Assembly (NCBI GenBank): GCA_965229445.1
Contig: OZ245876.1
Location: forward strand, 806,001-870,000
DNA from: Owenweeksia sp965229445
GTDB lineage: Bacteria; Bacteroidota; Bacteroidia; Flavobacteriales; Schleiferiaceae
Direction: 5' to 3'
Length of the DNA stretch: 64,000 nucleotides
Of the stretch, positions 1 to 9,282 are shown one piece after another. Under the pieces are notes generated by a model. That model saw only the letters and a list, made by a program, of their open reading frames with translations, made no database searches and was not told the DNA's origin. How positions within the stretch are numbered: position 1 is the stretch's first letter; each line of letters begins with the position of its first letter. The position numbers and the translations under genes were made by a program.

Positions 1-1
1 A

Positions 2-775
2 ATATACATGGGTCTGGGTGATGGTGCTGCTGGAAATTTACGAGATTGGTGGGTCTATGATATTGCTACCAATAGCTGGTCTTCCCTTCCCGATATTCCC
101 GCACTGGCAAGACACCATCCTTTTCAATTTGTAGCGGGAAATCAGGTGTTTGCCGGCATGGGGCACGGTGGTCCCTTCATCTTTGATGATTGGTTTAAGC
201 TGGATACCAATACTAATAATTGGGTTATTCTTAATGATTTTCCCGGGGAGGCTAGAGTAGCTGGTACCCAGTTTGATCACAACGGAAACGGCTATGTGTT
301 GAGTGGCGATGGCGATAATCACAGCTTCATGCCTACCGGTGAGTTTTGGCAGTATGACTACACCAACGATAGCTGGACCCAATTGCCGTCTCATCCGGGG
401 GTAAGTCGCTGGGCACCAGGGTCATTTGTGATTGGGAATGATGTGTATTTCTTTGGTGGTACCAATCGGCAGAATCAAACCTCCCCGGTTACGGCCTATA
501 AATTTGCCCTGTCTAGCAGCGGCGTAGGCCTATCTGAGAACAAGCAAAAATCCTTCTCCTTCTATCCCAACCCCGCTTCTACATCCATTCAATGGAATGC
601 TGATTTGAATGTGGACCAGGTTCACGTGGTAAATACTGTAGGTCAGGTTGTGGTGAAGTTGGTTCCTAATGAAAACAGAATAGATGTCTCATCCATACCC
701 AAGGGTATTCATGTTATTCAGTTTTATCATGAGGGCAAGCTGGTGCACTCGGATAGAGTGCTGTTTACAAAGTGA
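2..775 (+). CDS. Kelch-like beta-propeller secreted protein with T9SS sorting domain (5' partial)
   Basis: The reading frame is open to the left edge of the window, so this is the 3' part of a longer gene. The visible protein carries repeated kelch-type blades of the pattern W-x-Y-D-(x)n-N-S-W-(S/T)-x-L-P at roughly residues 15-30 and 115-130, separated by Gly-rich turns, which suggests a beta-propeller. The last ~75 residues form a T9SS type A sorting domain: a YPNPAS motif near residue 188, then short beta strands ending in VLFTK. The protein is therefore expected to be exported through the outer membrane by T9SS. The substrate or ligand is unknown. The in-frame ATG at position 8 is not taken as the start because propeller sequence already precedes it. 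Confidence 0.85.
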   Translation: MYMGLGDGAAGNLRDWWVYDIATNSWSSLPDIPALARHHPFQFVAGNQVFAGMGHGGPFIFDDWFKLDTNTNNWVILNDFPGEARVAGTQFDHNGNGYVLSGDGDNHSFMPTGEFWQYDYTNDSWTQLPSHPGVSRWAPGSFVIGNDVYFFGGTNRQNQTSPVTAYKFALSSSGVGLSENKQKSFSFYPNPASTSIQWNADLNVDQVHVVNTVGQVVVKLVPNENRIDVSSIPKGIHVIQFYHEGKLVHSDRVLFTK

Positions 776-931
776 AAACCTAAGACTGATAAATGTGTGG
801 CGTGAACAGGAAAAAGCCAAGGTGATCCTGGTAGCAAATCACCATGAATTAGTTTGAAGATCCACCAAGTTTGAGAGGCATCACGATGGTGCGGATAGTT
901 CGTGCAAATTACCAGCTACTTGGCAGCTAAC

Positions 932-1474
932 TCATTCCTGCCAGTACTCTTTTTTGTTGAGAGAATCGGCACATTGAATCTGTCCTACAAGCCTTGCCAA
1001 TGCCCCCGAGTTTAATTCCTGAACCATCCAGGCGCCGGCAAATTGCGGTGGAATGGGAAAGGGGGCTGTAAGTCTAAAGCGAGCTGCGTTTGGTTCAAAG
1101 CCAAATTTTGAATAGTAGCTTTCATGACCCAGAACAAAACTGAGTTGAGATCCTATTTGTTTAAGACTCGCTAAACCATGATTAATTAAATGCCCGCCTA
1201 TACCCATTCCACGATAATGAGGTGATACAGCTAAGGGGGCAAGTATATGCATGAGTACATCCTGATCCATTATATATACTCTGGTGAACAGAACAAACCC
1301 TACAATCTTTTGATCATGCTCAGCTACAAATGAAATTATTGGTTTAGCGGACTTATCTTCGAACAAGTCATTAACCAAGTTGGCTTCCACTGCCTCACCG
1401 AAGGCCAACTGATTTAATTGGTAAATATTTTTAGAGTCCTCTGTGGAGCGAGGCCTGAAGCGGATGTTATTCAT
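932..1474 (-). CDS. GNAT-family N-acetyltransferase (YhbS-like)
   Basis: A 180-residue GNAT acyltransferase that would transfer an acetyl group from acetyl-CoA to an amine. Residues 1-25 match the usual N-terminal start (IRFRP followed by an acidic helix). A hydrophobic strand ends at the acetyl-CoA loop RGMGIGG (about residues 88-94), the canonical R-x-x-G-x-G/A signature, followed by helix LINHGL. The segment YYSKFGFEPN near residue 120 is the typical GNAT beta6-beta7 region seen in YhbS-like proteins. Its start overlaps the end of the upstream oxidoreductase gene by 8 nt on the same strand, so the two are probably co-transcribed. The substrate cannot be told from the sequence. Confidence 0.85.
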   Translation of the reverse strand: MNNIRFRPRSTEDSKNIYQLNQLAFGEAVEANLVNDLFEDKSAKPIISFVAEHDQKIVGFVLFTRVYIMDQDVLMHILAPLAVSPHYRGMGIGGHLINHGLASLKQIGSQLSFVLGHESYYSKFGFEPNAARFRLTAPFPIPPQFAGAWMVQELNSGALARLVGQIQCADSLNKKEYWQE

Positions 1475-2432
1475 AACTGATGATTACATTTCCAATCTTC
1501 ATTCCTGTAAGTACATATCGGTATGCATCTCTGATATTTTCCATGGGATAAGTGCGATCAAGAACGGGTTGAAAATTACCTTTCTCCAAAAGATTCTGGA
1601 TATAATTCAGACTGCCGCGAATATCGCTGGGAAAAGGAAATATTACTTTTTTACCTGATGAAAACTTACTGCGCAAGGCTAGAAGAATGTTTTCATTTCT
1701 AGGTCCTAGTTCGGTAGAAATGTATACTCCATGATCTCTAAGCAAAGCTTTACAATTCTTAAATCTGCTCTTGCCTACCGCATCGATAATAAGATCGTAT
1801 CCACCTCTGGCCTTAAGGGTAAAATCCTCCTTTTCATAGTCAATTATCTCAATCGCGCCCAGCATGCTTACCAATTCTGAATTTCTGGAGCTTGCCACTG
1901 CCGTTACTTCACATCCCAGATCTACTAACATCTGGAGTGCCGCCGATCCAATTGCACCTGTGGCGCCATTGACTAAGACCCTATCGCCGCGATTAATTTT
2001 CGTTTTGTTGATACAATTGTAAGCATAATGAGCCCCTTCTGCACAGGCCACCGCCTGAGCGTGATCTATTCCTTTTATCATTTTTAAGACCGGTTGCTTT
2101 TCAGATATACACAGATATTGTGCCTGGCTAGCCAAACAGGTATCGTGAAAACCCCAAATATGGTCCCCAATATCAAAATTGCGCACCTCTTTGCCAATGT
2201 CCTCTACGGTTCCAGCAAAATCGGTACCCGGTATGGGACAGGAAGGTTTTATTAGCCCCGTAAAGAGGCGCTGAATGAGAGGACTCCCGGTTAAAATGGC
2301 ACAGTCAGTCCGATTAACAGTGGTAGCACGAACTCTTACCAGCAGTTCATCGTCTGCCGGAATCGGTTTGGGAAGTTCGGATAAATTCAGAACCTCCGGC
2401 CCACCGTAAATACTTCTTGTAACCGCTTTCAC
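1467..2432 (-). CDS. Zinc-independent medium-chain dehydrogenase/quinone oxidoreductase-like
   Basis: A 321-residue medium-chain dehydrogenase/reductase of the NADPH:quinone oxidoreductase type. The N-terminal GroES-like domain contains PADDELLVRVRATTVNRTD, the family's usual entry into the catalytic fold, and a PGTDFAGTVEDIG segment near residue 70. The Rossmann fold is marked by NGATGAIGSAALQ near residue 155, matching the GxGxxG-type cofactor loop. There is no four-Cys structural zinc lobe, which argues for quinone or enone reduction rather than classical alcohol dehydrogenation. It is the first gene of a two-gene unit with the GNAT downstream. The physiological substrate is unknown. Confidence 0.85.
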   Translation of the reverse strand: MKAVTRSIYGGPEVLNLSELPKPIPADDELLVRVRATTVNRTDCAILTGSPLIQRLFTGLIKPSCPIPGTDFAGTVEDIGKEVRNFDIGDHIWGFHDTCLASQAQYLCISEKQPVLKMIKGIDHAQAVACAEGAHYAYNCINKTKINRGDRVLVNGATGAIGSAALQMLVDLGCEVTAVASSRNSELVSMLGAIEIIDYEKEDFTLKARGGYDLIIDAVGKSRFKNCKALLRDHGVYISTELGPRNENILLALRSKFSSGKKVIFPFPSDIRGSLNYIQNLLEKGNFQPVLDRTYPMENIRDAYRYVLTGMKIGNVIISYE

Positions 2433-2833
2433 ATTAAATGTATCATTGGTAAATCAAGTTACAGATAAGTTTGCGATTGACGGAGATTGGTACTGCCTAG
2501 GTGAACCTCCGTTCTAATTATATGAACGATATACTGGTTCATGGCGTCAAAGACCATACTCATCAAATGTAGATTGGTTAGCGAAGTACTATTTGCTAAA
2601 TTGAGAATGGGGGTGGGTGGGGTCCCAGCAAATCAAAAACTTCATCAACACCCCAAGTTTTACAGAAACCAAACAAATTTTACAGACTCTATGCTACTGA
2701 GTAGAATCAATGCCTGAAATATTACTCCTTACCAGCAATCATCTTAAAAGCTTGCTTTCAAGTCTTACAAAGTCGCATTTAAACTCATCAAAATAAAGAG
2801 TCCTCAATCTTGGGGCTTTCCTAAATTCGCCAC
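2433..2833. other. Intergenic region between divergent genes
   Basis: Four hundred bases without a credible ORF on either strand, lying between the oxidoreductase (leftward) and the DUF1015 gene (rightward), so both promoters should be here. A G-rich run lies at about 2606-2626. Near 2824-2831 there is a TAAATTCG box, one mismatch from the Bacteroidota -7 consensus, but it is only a few bases from the DUF1015 start and has no good -33 partner. I see no RNA gene or repeat. Confidence 0.5.
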
Positions 2834-4072
2834 ATGATTTCGCTAAAACCATTCAAGGCCGTTCGCCCTACCAGAGATAAAGCCTATCTGGTTGCTACCA
2901 GGTCTTATCTTACGTACGGACCGGAGACACTACATAACAAGTTAGCCCACAATCCATTTACCTTTCTTCACATCATTAATCCCACTAAAGGGATGAAATT
3001 GAAGCACGGAAAAGCTCGCTACCGATATGTAAAGGAAGCCTATGATCAATTTGTGGAGGATGGTATTCTAACAAACGATCCCAATCCTGCGTATTATCTC
3101 TACAGGCAAGTTAAAGAAGGCAATGAGTATCTGGGTATTGTAGCTGGGGTATCCGTACAAGACTATCTGGAAGGACGCATCAAAAAGCATGAAAAGACGA
3201 TCACCTTTCGTGAGAAAATGTTTACAGACTATCTTGAATCTACCGGCTTTAATGCTGAGCCCGTATTACTAACGTACCAGGAAGATCATAAACTCAATAA
3301 GCTACTTGCTCGCTACATTGATCAGCGGTCGGAGTATGAATTTACCAGCACCGACAAAGTACTGCATCAACTATGGGTAATCGAGGAGGAGCGTGATTGT
3401 AAGCAAATCACTCAAACATTCCAGCAACAAGATGCTCTTTATATAGCCGATGGCCATCACCGTTGCTCCAGTTCAGCCTTGTTAAATAGTAGGATCAAGC
3501 AAAGTGGAAAAAGCGCTGAGAATGGGCCGCATCAGTATTTTATGGCCTTTCTAATTGGAGAAGACCATATGCGCGTATACGATTTCAACCGATTGGTAAA
3601 ACTGAAAGACCAGGAAGTATCAACGGCTAAGTTGCTTTCCGCTTTGAGGACTAACTTTTTGGTAGAACCTTTGGGTGCACGTGCCTATCGTCCTCAAATG
3701 CTCCACGAAATTAGCATGTATATCAGAAAGAAGTGGTATAAGCTAGTGCCGAAAACCGGAACTTTTGACCCCCAGCATCCGGTAGGTCATTTGGATGCAG
3801 AAATTCTTAGTCAGTTAATCTTGAAACCTATATTCAATATTAAGAACCTGAAAACGGACAAGAGGGTAGGATTTTTACCGGGCACGGAAGGATTATCCGG
3901 TTTAAAGGAAAAGGTGGATTCAGGATCTTACGATCTCGCATTTGCCTTGCATCCGGCTACAGTGGAGCAGATTAAGCAAGTAGCTGATGCTGGTCTTACT
4001 ATGCCTCCTAAGAGTACTTATATTGAACCCAAGCTCCGCAGTGGGCTTACCATTTATTCCTTGTTTGATTAA
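2834..4072 (+). CDS. DUF1015 family protein
   Basis: A 412-residue member of DUF1015, a widespread bacterial family of uncertain biochemistry that is often found beside serine-biosynthesis genes (serC, serA). The hallmark segment YIADGHHRCSSSALL lies near residue 205; the N-terminal KPFKAVRPTRDKA start is also characteristic. Full family length, with an ATG start. The gene is followed 37 nt later by a YggS-family gene in the same direction, so the two may be co-transcribed. No ser genes are nearby in this window. Family assignment is secure; function is not known. Confidence 0.9.
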   Translation: MISLKPFKAVRPTRDKAYLVATRSYLTYGPETLHNKLAHNPFTFLHIINPTKGMKLKHGKARYRYVKEAYDQFVEDGILTNDPNPAYYLYRQVKEGNEYLGIVAGVSVQDYLEGRIKKHEKTITFREKMFTDYLESTGFNAEPVLLTYQEDHKLNKLLARYIDQRSEYEFTSTDKVLHQLWVIEEERDCKQITQTFQQQDALYIADGHHRCSSSALLNSRIKQSGKSAENGPHQYFMAFLIGEDHMRVYDFNRLVKLKDQEVSTAKLLSALRTNFLVEPLGARAYRPQMLHEISMYIRKKWYKLVPKTGTFDPQHPVGHLDAEILSQLILKPIFNIKNLKTDKRVGFLPGTEGLSGLKEKVDSGSYDLAFALHPATVEQIKQVADAGLTMPPKSTYIEPKLRSGLTIYSLFD

Positions 4073-4115
4073 TACTTCTTTTTAGATTCTTTAATAATCT
4101 CTGAAAACTTTGACC

Positions 4116-4787
4116 ATGTCGATAGACATTGCAGAAAATCTTAAAAGTCTAAAAGCCAGCATTCCGGCTGAAGTAAACCTCATCGCCGTGAGCAAGACCA
4201 AATCAGTAAATGATATTTTGCAGGCCTATAATGCAGGTCATCGTGATTTTGGTGAAAACCGAATTCAGGAAATGGCCTCTAAATATGAGCAATTGCCTAA
4301 AGACATTAGATGGCATATGATTGGACATGTGCAGGGCAATAAAATCAAGTTTATGGCTCCCTTTGTGCACCTGGTTCATGGTATGGATAAGCCCAAACGC
4401 TTTAAGGAGCTGAATAAGGAGGCTGCAAAACATGGTCGGAGCATTGACTGCCTTTTGCAAGTTCACATTGCCAGGGAGGATTCTAAATTTGGCTTCAGCT
4501 TTGAAGAGGCCAGAGATTTTTTAAGTCAAGACTTGGTCTCTTTGTATCCAAATATCAACGTACGTGGCCTAATGGGTATGGCTACTTTTACGCAAAACTC
4601 GGATCAGGTGCAGGCCGAGTTTGAAGGCCTGGCTACATTCTATAATTCGCTTAAACACATCCCTAAACTTGAGCATTTCAATACACTTTCTATGGGTATG
4701 AGTGGGGATTATAAGATCGCGATAAGGGCTGGTTCTAATATGATCAGAGTAGGTCAGATGGTTTTTGGGGCTCGCAATACACATTAA
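4116..4787 (+). CDS. YggS/PLPBP-family pyridoxal-phosphate homeostasis protein
   Basis: A single-domain PLP-binding TIM-barrel protein (223 residues) of the YggS/PROSC family, which buffers pyridoxal 5'-phosphate and influences amino-acid and keto-acid balance without known catalysis. The PLP lysine is K27 in AVSKTK; the phosphate-binding region GLMGMATF and the C-terminal SMGMSGDYKIAI segment are also conserved. The frame could start at a TTG at 4110, but the ATG at 4116 fits the family N-terminus better. Follows the DUF1015 gene closely. Confidence 0.93.
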   Translation: MSIDIAENLKSLKASIPAEVNLIAVSKTKSVNDILQAYNAGHRDFGENRIQEMASKYEQLPKDIRWHMIGHVQGNKIKFMAPFVHLVHGMDKPKRFKELNKEAAKHGRSIDCLLQVHIAREDSKFGFSFEEARDFLSQDLVSLYPNINVRGLMGMATFTQNSDQVQAEFEGLATFYNSLKHIPKLEHFNTLSMGMSGDYKIAIRAGSNMIRVGQMVFGARNTH

Positions 4788-4923
4788 ACTTTAGAAATTG
4801 ATTTGGTGTTAAGCTCAGGGATGAGAAGCAGCCCGCCCCATACCGGTCATTTTTGGTTCTTGAGAATTTCTTGCAGGTGCCTCCAGGCCGTCATAGCTAT
4901 ATGCATTAACTATCTTCGCCCCA

Positions 4924-6174
4924 ATGTATGCTGTTCTTGACATAGAATCAACCGGAGGTCCTTTCGGAAAGGAAGCGATCATGGAGATCGCGGTTTATCG
5001 TTATGATGGTGATGAAATCGTAGATCAGATTATTAGCCTGGTTCACCCACATCGGCAAGTACAAAAGTTTGTGAGCAAAATGACAGGTATTACGGATAAA
5101 ATGCTTGCCCGGGCACCGCGCTTTCATGAAATAGCCAAGCGACTTATCGAAATCACAGAGGGTGCGGTTCTGGTAGGACACAATGTGGAGTTTGATTATC
5201 GCATGCTCAGACAAGAATTCGCAAGATTGGGTTATGAGTATGAACGTAAAACGCTAGATACCATTGAACTGGCTCAAGAGCTAATTCCTGGTCTTCCGGC
5301 ATACGGTCTGGACAAGGTTTGTGATGAATTGGGAATTCATCGTACCAGCAAACATCGCGCGGATAGTGATGCCAGAGCGACGCTGGAATTGTTTGCTATT
5401 CTACAGGAAAAAGATCATAAGAAGAAGATTAGTATTCTCGGTCAGCGTATTCAGAATATTGATTATCAAAAGCATAAGGTCACGGACCTTCTAAGGTCGG
5501 TGAAATTTAATCGCGGTCTATTCTATTTACACGACTCCGATGGCAATCCGCTTTACCTGGGGGCGTCAGACAATATCAGATCATCTATTTCACGATTGCT
5601 GATCACTGAAACAAAACGGGCTCAGGAATTAAGACAATTGGTGACAACATTGCACACAGAGGCCGTAGGGAATTGGCTGATTGGCAGGATTAAGAGGAAT
5701 GAAGAGTTGGAGCAAATTCGGCCGCCATTTAATCGCATCACTTCCAAAAAACTCGATATTGGTGTTTACGCTGAAGTCAAATCAGATACACCGAAACTCT
5801 ATATAGAAAGCCTTGACAAGCCAGGAGGTAAGTCTCTGTTAATTAAAGCCATTAATCGTAAAATGGCAGGAAGATCCCTGCGCATGTTTAGTCGTGCTTA
5901 CAAGAAGAAAGAGGCACGTGCTAAGTTGCTATCGCTACTAAAAAACTTTCCCGAGGATGCAGTATTTGTAGGCAAAGGCCGCAAAAGTACCGAGCGGTGT
6001 GCCTTCGTGGTCAAGGATGCCATGCTTTGTGGTTATTTTTACTTTTCCTTGAATGACCAGGTTGCTCATCATGATAGGCTCATGAAGTCTATGACGCCAA
6101 TAAAAGTATCGGAACTAAATACCGAAATGCTAAAATTGGGGATATTGAGTGGAGAATTCACCCTGATGGGCTAA
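4924..6174 (+). CDS. DEDDh 3'-5' exonuclease with C-terminal GIY-YIG-like region
   Basis: The first ~165 residues are a DnaQ-like (Pol III epsilon-type) exonuclease: Exo I motif VLDIESTGG with D6 and E8, Exo II HNVEFDYRML near residue 86, and Exo III HRADSDAR near residue 144, giving a DEDDh active site. After a linker, residues ~190-270 resemble the start of a GIY-YIG/UvrC N-terminal nuclease fold (GLFYLHDSDGNPLYLGAS, then a basic helix). The usual catalytic Arg and Glu of GIY-YIG are not obvious, so nuclease activity of the second half is uncertain. The gene ends 10 nt from the convergent purC. A role in DNA repair or proofreading-like trimming is inferred from the domains. Confidence 0.88.
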   Translation: MYAVLDIESTGGPFGKEAIMEIAVYRYDGDEIVDQIISLVHPHRQVQKFVSKMTGITDKMLARAPRFHEIAKRLIEITEGAVLVGHNVEFDYRMLRQEFARLGYEYERKTLDTIELAQELIPGLPAYGLDKVCDELGIHRTSKHRADSDARATLELFAILQEKDHKKKISILGQRIQNIDYQKHKVTDLLRSVKFNRGLFYLHDSDGNPLYLGASDNIRSSISRLLITETKRAQELRQLVTTLHTEAVGNWLIGRIKRNEELEQIRPPFNRITSKKLDIGVYAEVKSDTPKLYIESLDKPGGKSLLIKAINRKMAGRSLRMFSRAYKKKEARAKLLSLLKNFPEDAVFVGKGRKSTERCAFVVKDAMLCGYFYFSLNDQVAHHDRLMKSMTPIKVSELNTEMLKLGILSGEFTLMG

Positions 6175-6184
6175 ATACGGATCC

Positions 6185-7138
6185 TTATTCTGCGATAGAA
6201 GCTAAGGCCTCTTCAACATTCTCCTGAATTCTTTTTTCAAGATTTTCACTTGGATGCTTCACGAAGGCTTCGCCGGTGATCTTTTCGAATAATTCGATAT
6301 ACCGATCGGAAACGCTAGACACAAATTCATCACTCATGGCAGGTACAGTTTGACCATCTAAACCCTGAAAATCATTTTCAATAAGCCATTGCCTCACGAA
6401 TTCCTTACTCAGCTGCTTCTGTTGAATTCCTCTACGCTGATTTTCTTCGAAAGTATCAAGGTAAAAATAACGACTGCTATCCGGGGTATGTATCTCATCA
6501 ATGAGCACAATTTCACCTTGAGAATCTTTACCAAATTCATACTTGGTGTCCACTAAAATCAAGCCCTGTTTCCTGGCAAATTCTTGCCCTCGCTGATATA
6601 ATTTTAAGGTGAGATCCTCTAGAATGAGGTATTCCTTCTCGGAGACAATGCCCTGGGCAATTATCTGCTCACGACTAATATCTTCATCATGACCTTCTTC
6701 CGCTTTGGTGGCAGGTGTGATAATCGGACTCGGAAATGCATCGTGTTCCTTCATACCTTCAGGCATAGTAACCCCACAAAGAATCCTTTCTCCCTTTCTG
6801 TATGTGCGCCAGGCATGCCCGGTTAAATAACCGCGAATGACCATTTCAACCTTGTAAGGGCGAGCCTTTTTGCCAATAGTGACCATAGGATCCGGGGTGC
6901 TGATTTTCCAATTTGGTACTATGTCGGCCGTTAAATCGAGAAACTTATTAGCCACTTGATTAAGTACCTGACCTTTAAAAGGAATACCTTTCGGCAGCAC
7001 CACGTCAAAAGCCGAAATGCGATCGCTGGCCACCATAACTAACAGGTCCTCATTAATACTGTATACATCTCGTACTTTCCCCCGGTAAAAATTGGTTTGC
7101 CCCGGTAATTGAAAGTTGGTTTCCTTCAATGCTTTCAT
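6185..7138 (-). CDS. purC: Phosphoribosylaminoimidazole-succinocarboxamide synthase
   Basis: SAICAR synthase, which joins CAIR and aspartate with ATP hydrolysis in purine synthesis. The N-terminal YRGKVRDVYSI and MVASDRISAFDVVLP segments are family signatures, and the central VIRGYLTGHAW and EFGKDSQGEIVLIDEIHTPD regions match the active site. At 317 residues it is the longer, yeast-like form rather than the ~240-residue E. coli form, as is usual in Bacteroidota. Its ATG overlaps the phoH stop codon (ATGA), so the two are translationally coupled. Confidence 0.97.
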   Translation of the reverse strand: MKALKETNFQLPGQTNFYRGKVRDVYSINEDLLVMVASDRISAFDVVLPKGIPFKGQVLNQVANKFLDLTADIVPNWKISTPDPMVTIGKKARPYKVEMVIRGYLTGHAWRTYRKGERILCGVTMPEGMKEHDAFPSPIITPATKAEEGHDEDISREQIIAQGIVSEKEYLILEDLTLKLYQRGQEFARKQGLILVDTKYEFGKDSQGEIVLIDEIHTPDSSRYFYLDTFEENQRRGIQQKQLSKEFVRQWLIENDFQGLDGQTVPAMSDEFVSSVSDRYIELFEKITGEAFVKHPSENLEKRIQENVEEALASIAE

Positions 7139-8091
7139 TCTCGGTCAGTTTTCTGCTTGTCGTTTTCTTCGTAGGCTTTAATAATTCTTTTCACCAACTC
7201 ATGTCTTATCACATCTCGCTCATCGAGATAGATAAACTTGATACCATCAACCTTCTTCAATAATCTATCTGCAATGGTTAATCCGGAGCTTTGCTTTCTC
7301 GGCAGGTCAACTTGTTGGGCATCACCGGTAATAATGAACTTTGCATCCGCACCCATGCGCGTAAGAAACATCCTCATCTGACTAATGGTCGTATTCTGGG
7401 CTTCATCCAGAATTACAAATGCCCGGTCTAGTGTACGACCTCGCATAAAGGCCAAGGGTGCAATTTGAATTACCCCCGTTTCAAGATAATAGGCCAGCTT
7501 TTCTGGTGGAATCATATCTCGTAAAGCATCGTAAAGAGGTTGCATATAAGGATCTAGCTTCTCCTTCAGATCACCGGGTAAAAACCCCAGATTTTCTCCG
7601 GCTTCTACTGCCGGTCGTGTAAGAATAATGCGCTTTACTTCTTTGTTCTTCAAAGCTCTTACAGCCAGGGCAACCGCGGTGTAGGTTTTTCCCGTGCCAG
7701 CAGGCCCAATAGCAAAGAGCATATCATTAATTGACATCGCCTTTACCATAGCACGCTGATTCATGCTCCTGGCTTTGATGGCATTGCCATTCACACCAAA
7801 AAGAATCACGTCCTCACCTTCATTCTCCTCCATTCTCATTTCATCATTTAGAATTCTTTCCAGCTGATTCGTGCTTAGTGAATTATATCGATTCAGATGT
7901 ACGATGATCTCTTCAAGCTTTTCCTCAAACTCACTTATGCGTTCTTCCTCACCATTTACCTTCAACTGATGGCCGCGAGCGGTGATCTTCAATTCTGGAA
8001 AATGAGCTTTGATGAGGTTGAGAAACTTATTATTGCTGCCGTAGATGTCTCTCGGGTCGGCACTTTCAATGCTTATCTTACGTTCAATCAA
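7135..8091 (-). CDS. phoH: PhoH-family P-loop ATPase
   Basis: A 318-residue PhoH-like ATPase. A P-loop GPAGTGKTYTAVA lies near residue 134, and a Walker B FVILDEAQN near residue 224; the intervening LGFLPGDLKEKLDPYMQPL is a conserved PhoH block. The first ~100 residues form the N-terminal extension common to PhoH proteins. The family is thought to act in RNA metabolism and stress response, often near ybeY, which is not seen here. Here it leads a coupled pair with purC. Confidence 0.93.
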   Translation of the reverse strand: MIERKISIESADPRDIYGSNNKFLNLIKAHFPELKITARGHQLKVNGEEERISEFEEKLEEIIVHLNRYNSLSTNQLERILNDEMRMEENEGEDVILFGVNGNAIKARSMNQRAMVKAMSINDMLFAIGPAGTGKTYTAVALAVRALKNKEVKRIILTRPAVEAGENLGFLPGDLKEKLDPYMQPLYDALRDMIPPEKLAYYLETGVIQIAPLAFMRGRTLDRAFVILDEAQNTTISQMRMFLTRMGADAKFIITGDAQQVDLPRKQSSGLTIADRLLKKVDGIKFIYLDERDVIRHELVKRIIKAYEENDKQKTDRE

Positions 8092-8131
8092 GTTGTGGGA
8101 AACTATTGAAATTAGGGCGACTAATTATTAA

Positions 8132-8139
8132 TAATTTTG
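8132..8139 (+). promoter_or_regulatory. Putative -7 box upstream of the SAM hydroxide adenosyltransferase gene
   Basis: TAATTTTG matches the Bacteroidota -7 consensus TAnnTTTG exactly, 58 nt before the downstream ATG, in the divergent spacer with phoH. The -33 side is weak (an ATTG about 23 nt upstream). A tentative call. Confidence 0.35.
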
Positions 8140-8197
8140 ACCGCTAAAGTAACAAGAATTAAGGCGTGTTTTTCAGCACCTTAATACAATCGAAAAG

Positions 8198-8992
8198 ATG
8201 GCTCTGATTACCCTTACTAGCGATTATGGAACAACCGATCCCTACCTTCCGGCATTGAGGGGAGCGCTGTACCGGGAGGCGGAAGGGCACATCCTTACAG
8301 ATATAAGTCACCATGTGGAGCCGGGTAATTATTTTCAGGTAGCTTTTATTCTTCGGAACAGCTATGCCAGTTTTCCCAAAGGAACAGTGCACCTCATTGC
8401 CTTTGGAGAAATTTCCCCGAATCGTAAACTCCTTGGCGCTGAGATAGATGGCCATTATTTCCTGGTTGCGGATAATGGCATCCTGGGAATGATAAATCCA
8501 GATAAAAGGATTAGCAAGATTGTGGAAATAGATCTGAAGAGCGGGGAGAGTCTCTTTCCTTCGCATGATGTTTTGGCCAAGGCCGCAGGGTTTATAGCCA
8601 ATGGAGGCAAGTTGGAAGTATTGGGAAGGGAAGTATCAGAGATTCAGCAAAAGACTTTGCCACGTCCTCGTGTGGCCAGTGATAAGTCTAGTATCTTGGG
8701 CACAGTGATGTACATCGATAACTTTGGAAATCTTATTAGTAATATTACCAGGAAGCAATTCAAAGAGGTGGGTCAAGACAGAGGGTTTACAATTTTACTA
8801 CCTCGAAATCAAAGAGTTAAGCAATTAAGTAAACATTATCACGAGGTGGCAGTTGGCAGTATTTTAGCATTGTTCAATGCTCAGAATTTATTAGAAATAG
8901 CTTTGAGCGGTGCCCGAGGCAAGGAGTTTAACGGTGCCAATAGTTTGTTGGGTGTTGAGGTCCAGAATAGCATAACTGTAGAATTTGAATGA
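8198..8992 (+). CDS. SAM hydroxide adenosyltransferase (DUF62 family)
   Basis: A 264-residue member of the family that hydrolyses S-adenosylmethionine to adenosine and methionine. The N-terminal ITLTSDYGTTDPYLPALRG carries the conserved aspartate of the active site, VADNGILGM near residue 90 matches the PDNG block, and YIDNFGNLISNIT near residue 170 is the conserved C-terminal signature. The usual DPGVG motif is replaced by FGEISPNRK, a variant whose effect on activity is unclear. Its stop overlaps the next ATG (ATGA). It heads the operon leading to gldF and gldG. Confidence 0.9.
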   Translation: MALITLTSDYGTTDPYLPALRGALYREAEGHILTDISHHVEPGNYFQVAFILRNSYASFPKGTVHLIAFGEISPNRKLLGAEIDGHYFLVADNGILGMINPDKRISKIVEIDLKSGESLFPSHDVLAKAAGFIANGGKLEVLGREVSEIQQKTLPRPRVASDKSSILGTVMYIDNFGNLISNITRKQFKEVGQDRGFTILLPRNQRVKQLSKHYHEVAVGSILALFNAQNLLEIALSGARGKEFNGANSLLGVEVQNSITVEFE

Positions 8993-9282
8993 TTATTAGA
9001 ATTGTTAAAATGACCTTTCAGGAAGATCGGGTTAAAGATTTTAAACTGAATTTTCAAAAGAATAAAGATCAAATTCGAAATTTTGAGGGCTGTCAACACC
9101 TTGAACTTTTACAACAAGAAGCCAGGCCAAACGTTTTCTTCACTTATAGTTGGTGGCGCACGGATGATGATCTTGAGAAATACCGAAATTCGCAGCTTTT
9201 CAAAGAAGTATGGGCTTATACTAAAAGCTTGTTTTCGGATCGTCCGGAGGCCTGGAGTCTAAATCAATTGGAAAAACTATGA
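8989..9282 (+). CDS. Antibiotic-biosynthesis-monooxygenase (ABM) domain protein
   Basis: A 97-residue ferredoxin-like alpha/beta protein of the ABM superfamily: an opening strand IIRIVKMTF, a central GCQHLELLQ strand and VFFTYSWW, followed by the typical DDLEKYRNSQLFKEVW helix. Related proteins are small monooxygenases, haem-degrading enzymes or simple dimeric binders, so the family does not fix the function. It overlaps both neighbours by 4 nt (ATGA at each end), so it is co-translated with the SAM hydroxide adenosyltransferase and gldF. Confidence 0.8.
   Translation: MIIRIVKMTFQEDRVKDFKLNFQKNKDQIRNFEGCQHLELLQQEARPNVFFTYSWWRTDDDLEKYRNSQLFKEVWAYTKSLFSDRPEAWSLNQLEKL

Noticed and set aside
1443..1658. 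Rightward ORF over the GNAT/oxidoreductase overlap
   Set aside because: Antisense shadow of two well-supported genes.
2606..2626. G-rich run as a G-quadruplex regulator
   Set aside because: The runs are uneven and there is no nearby gene start in the correct position; not enough to call.
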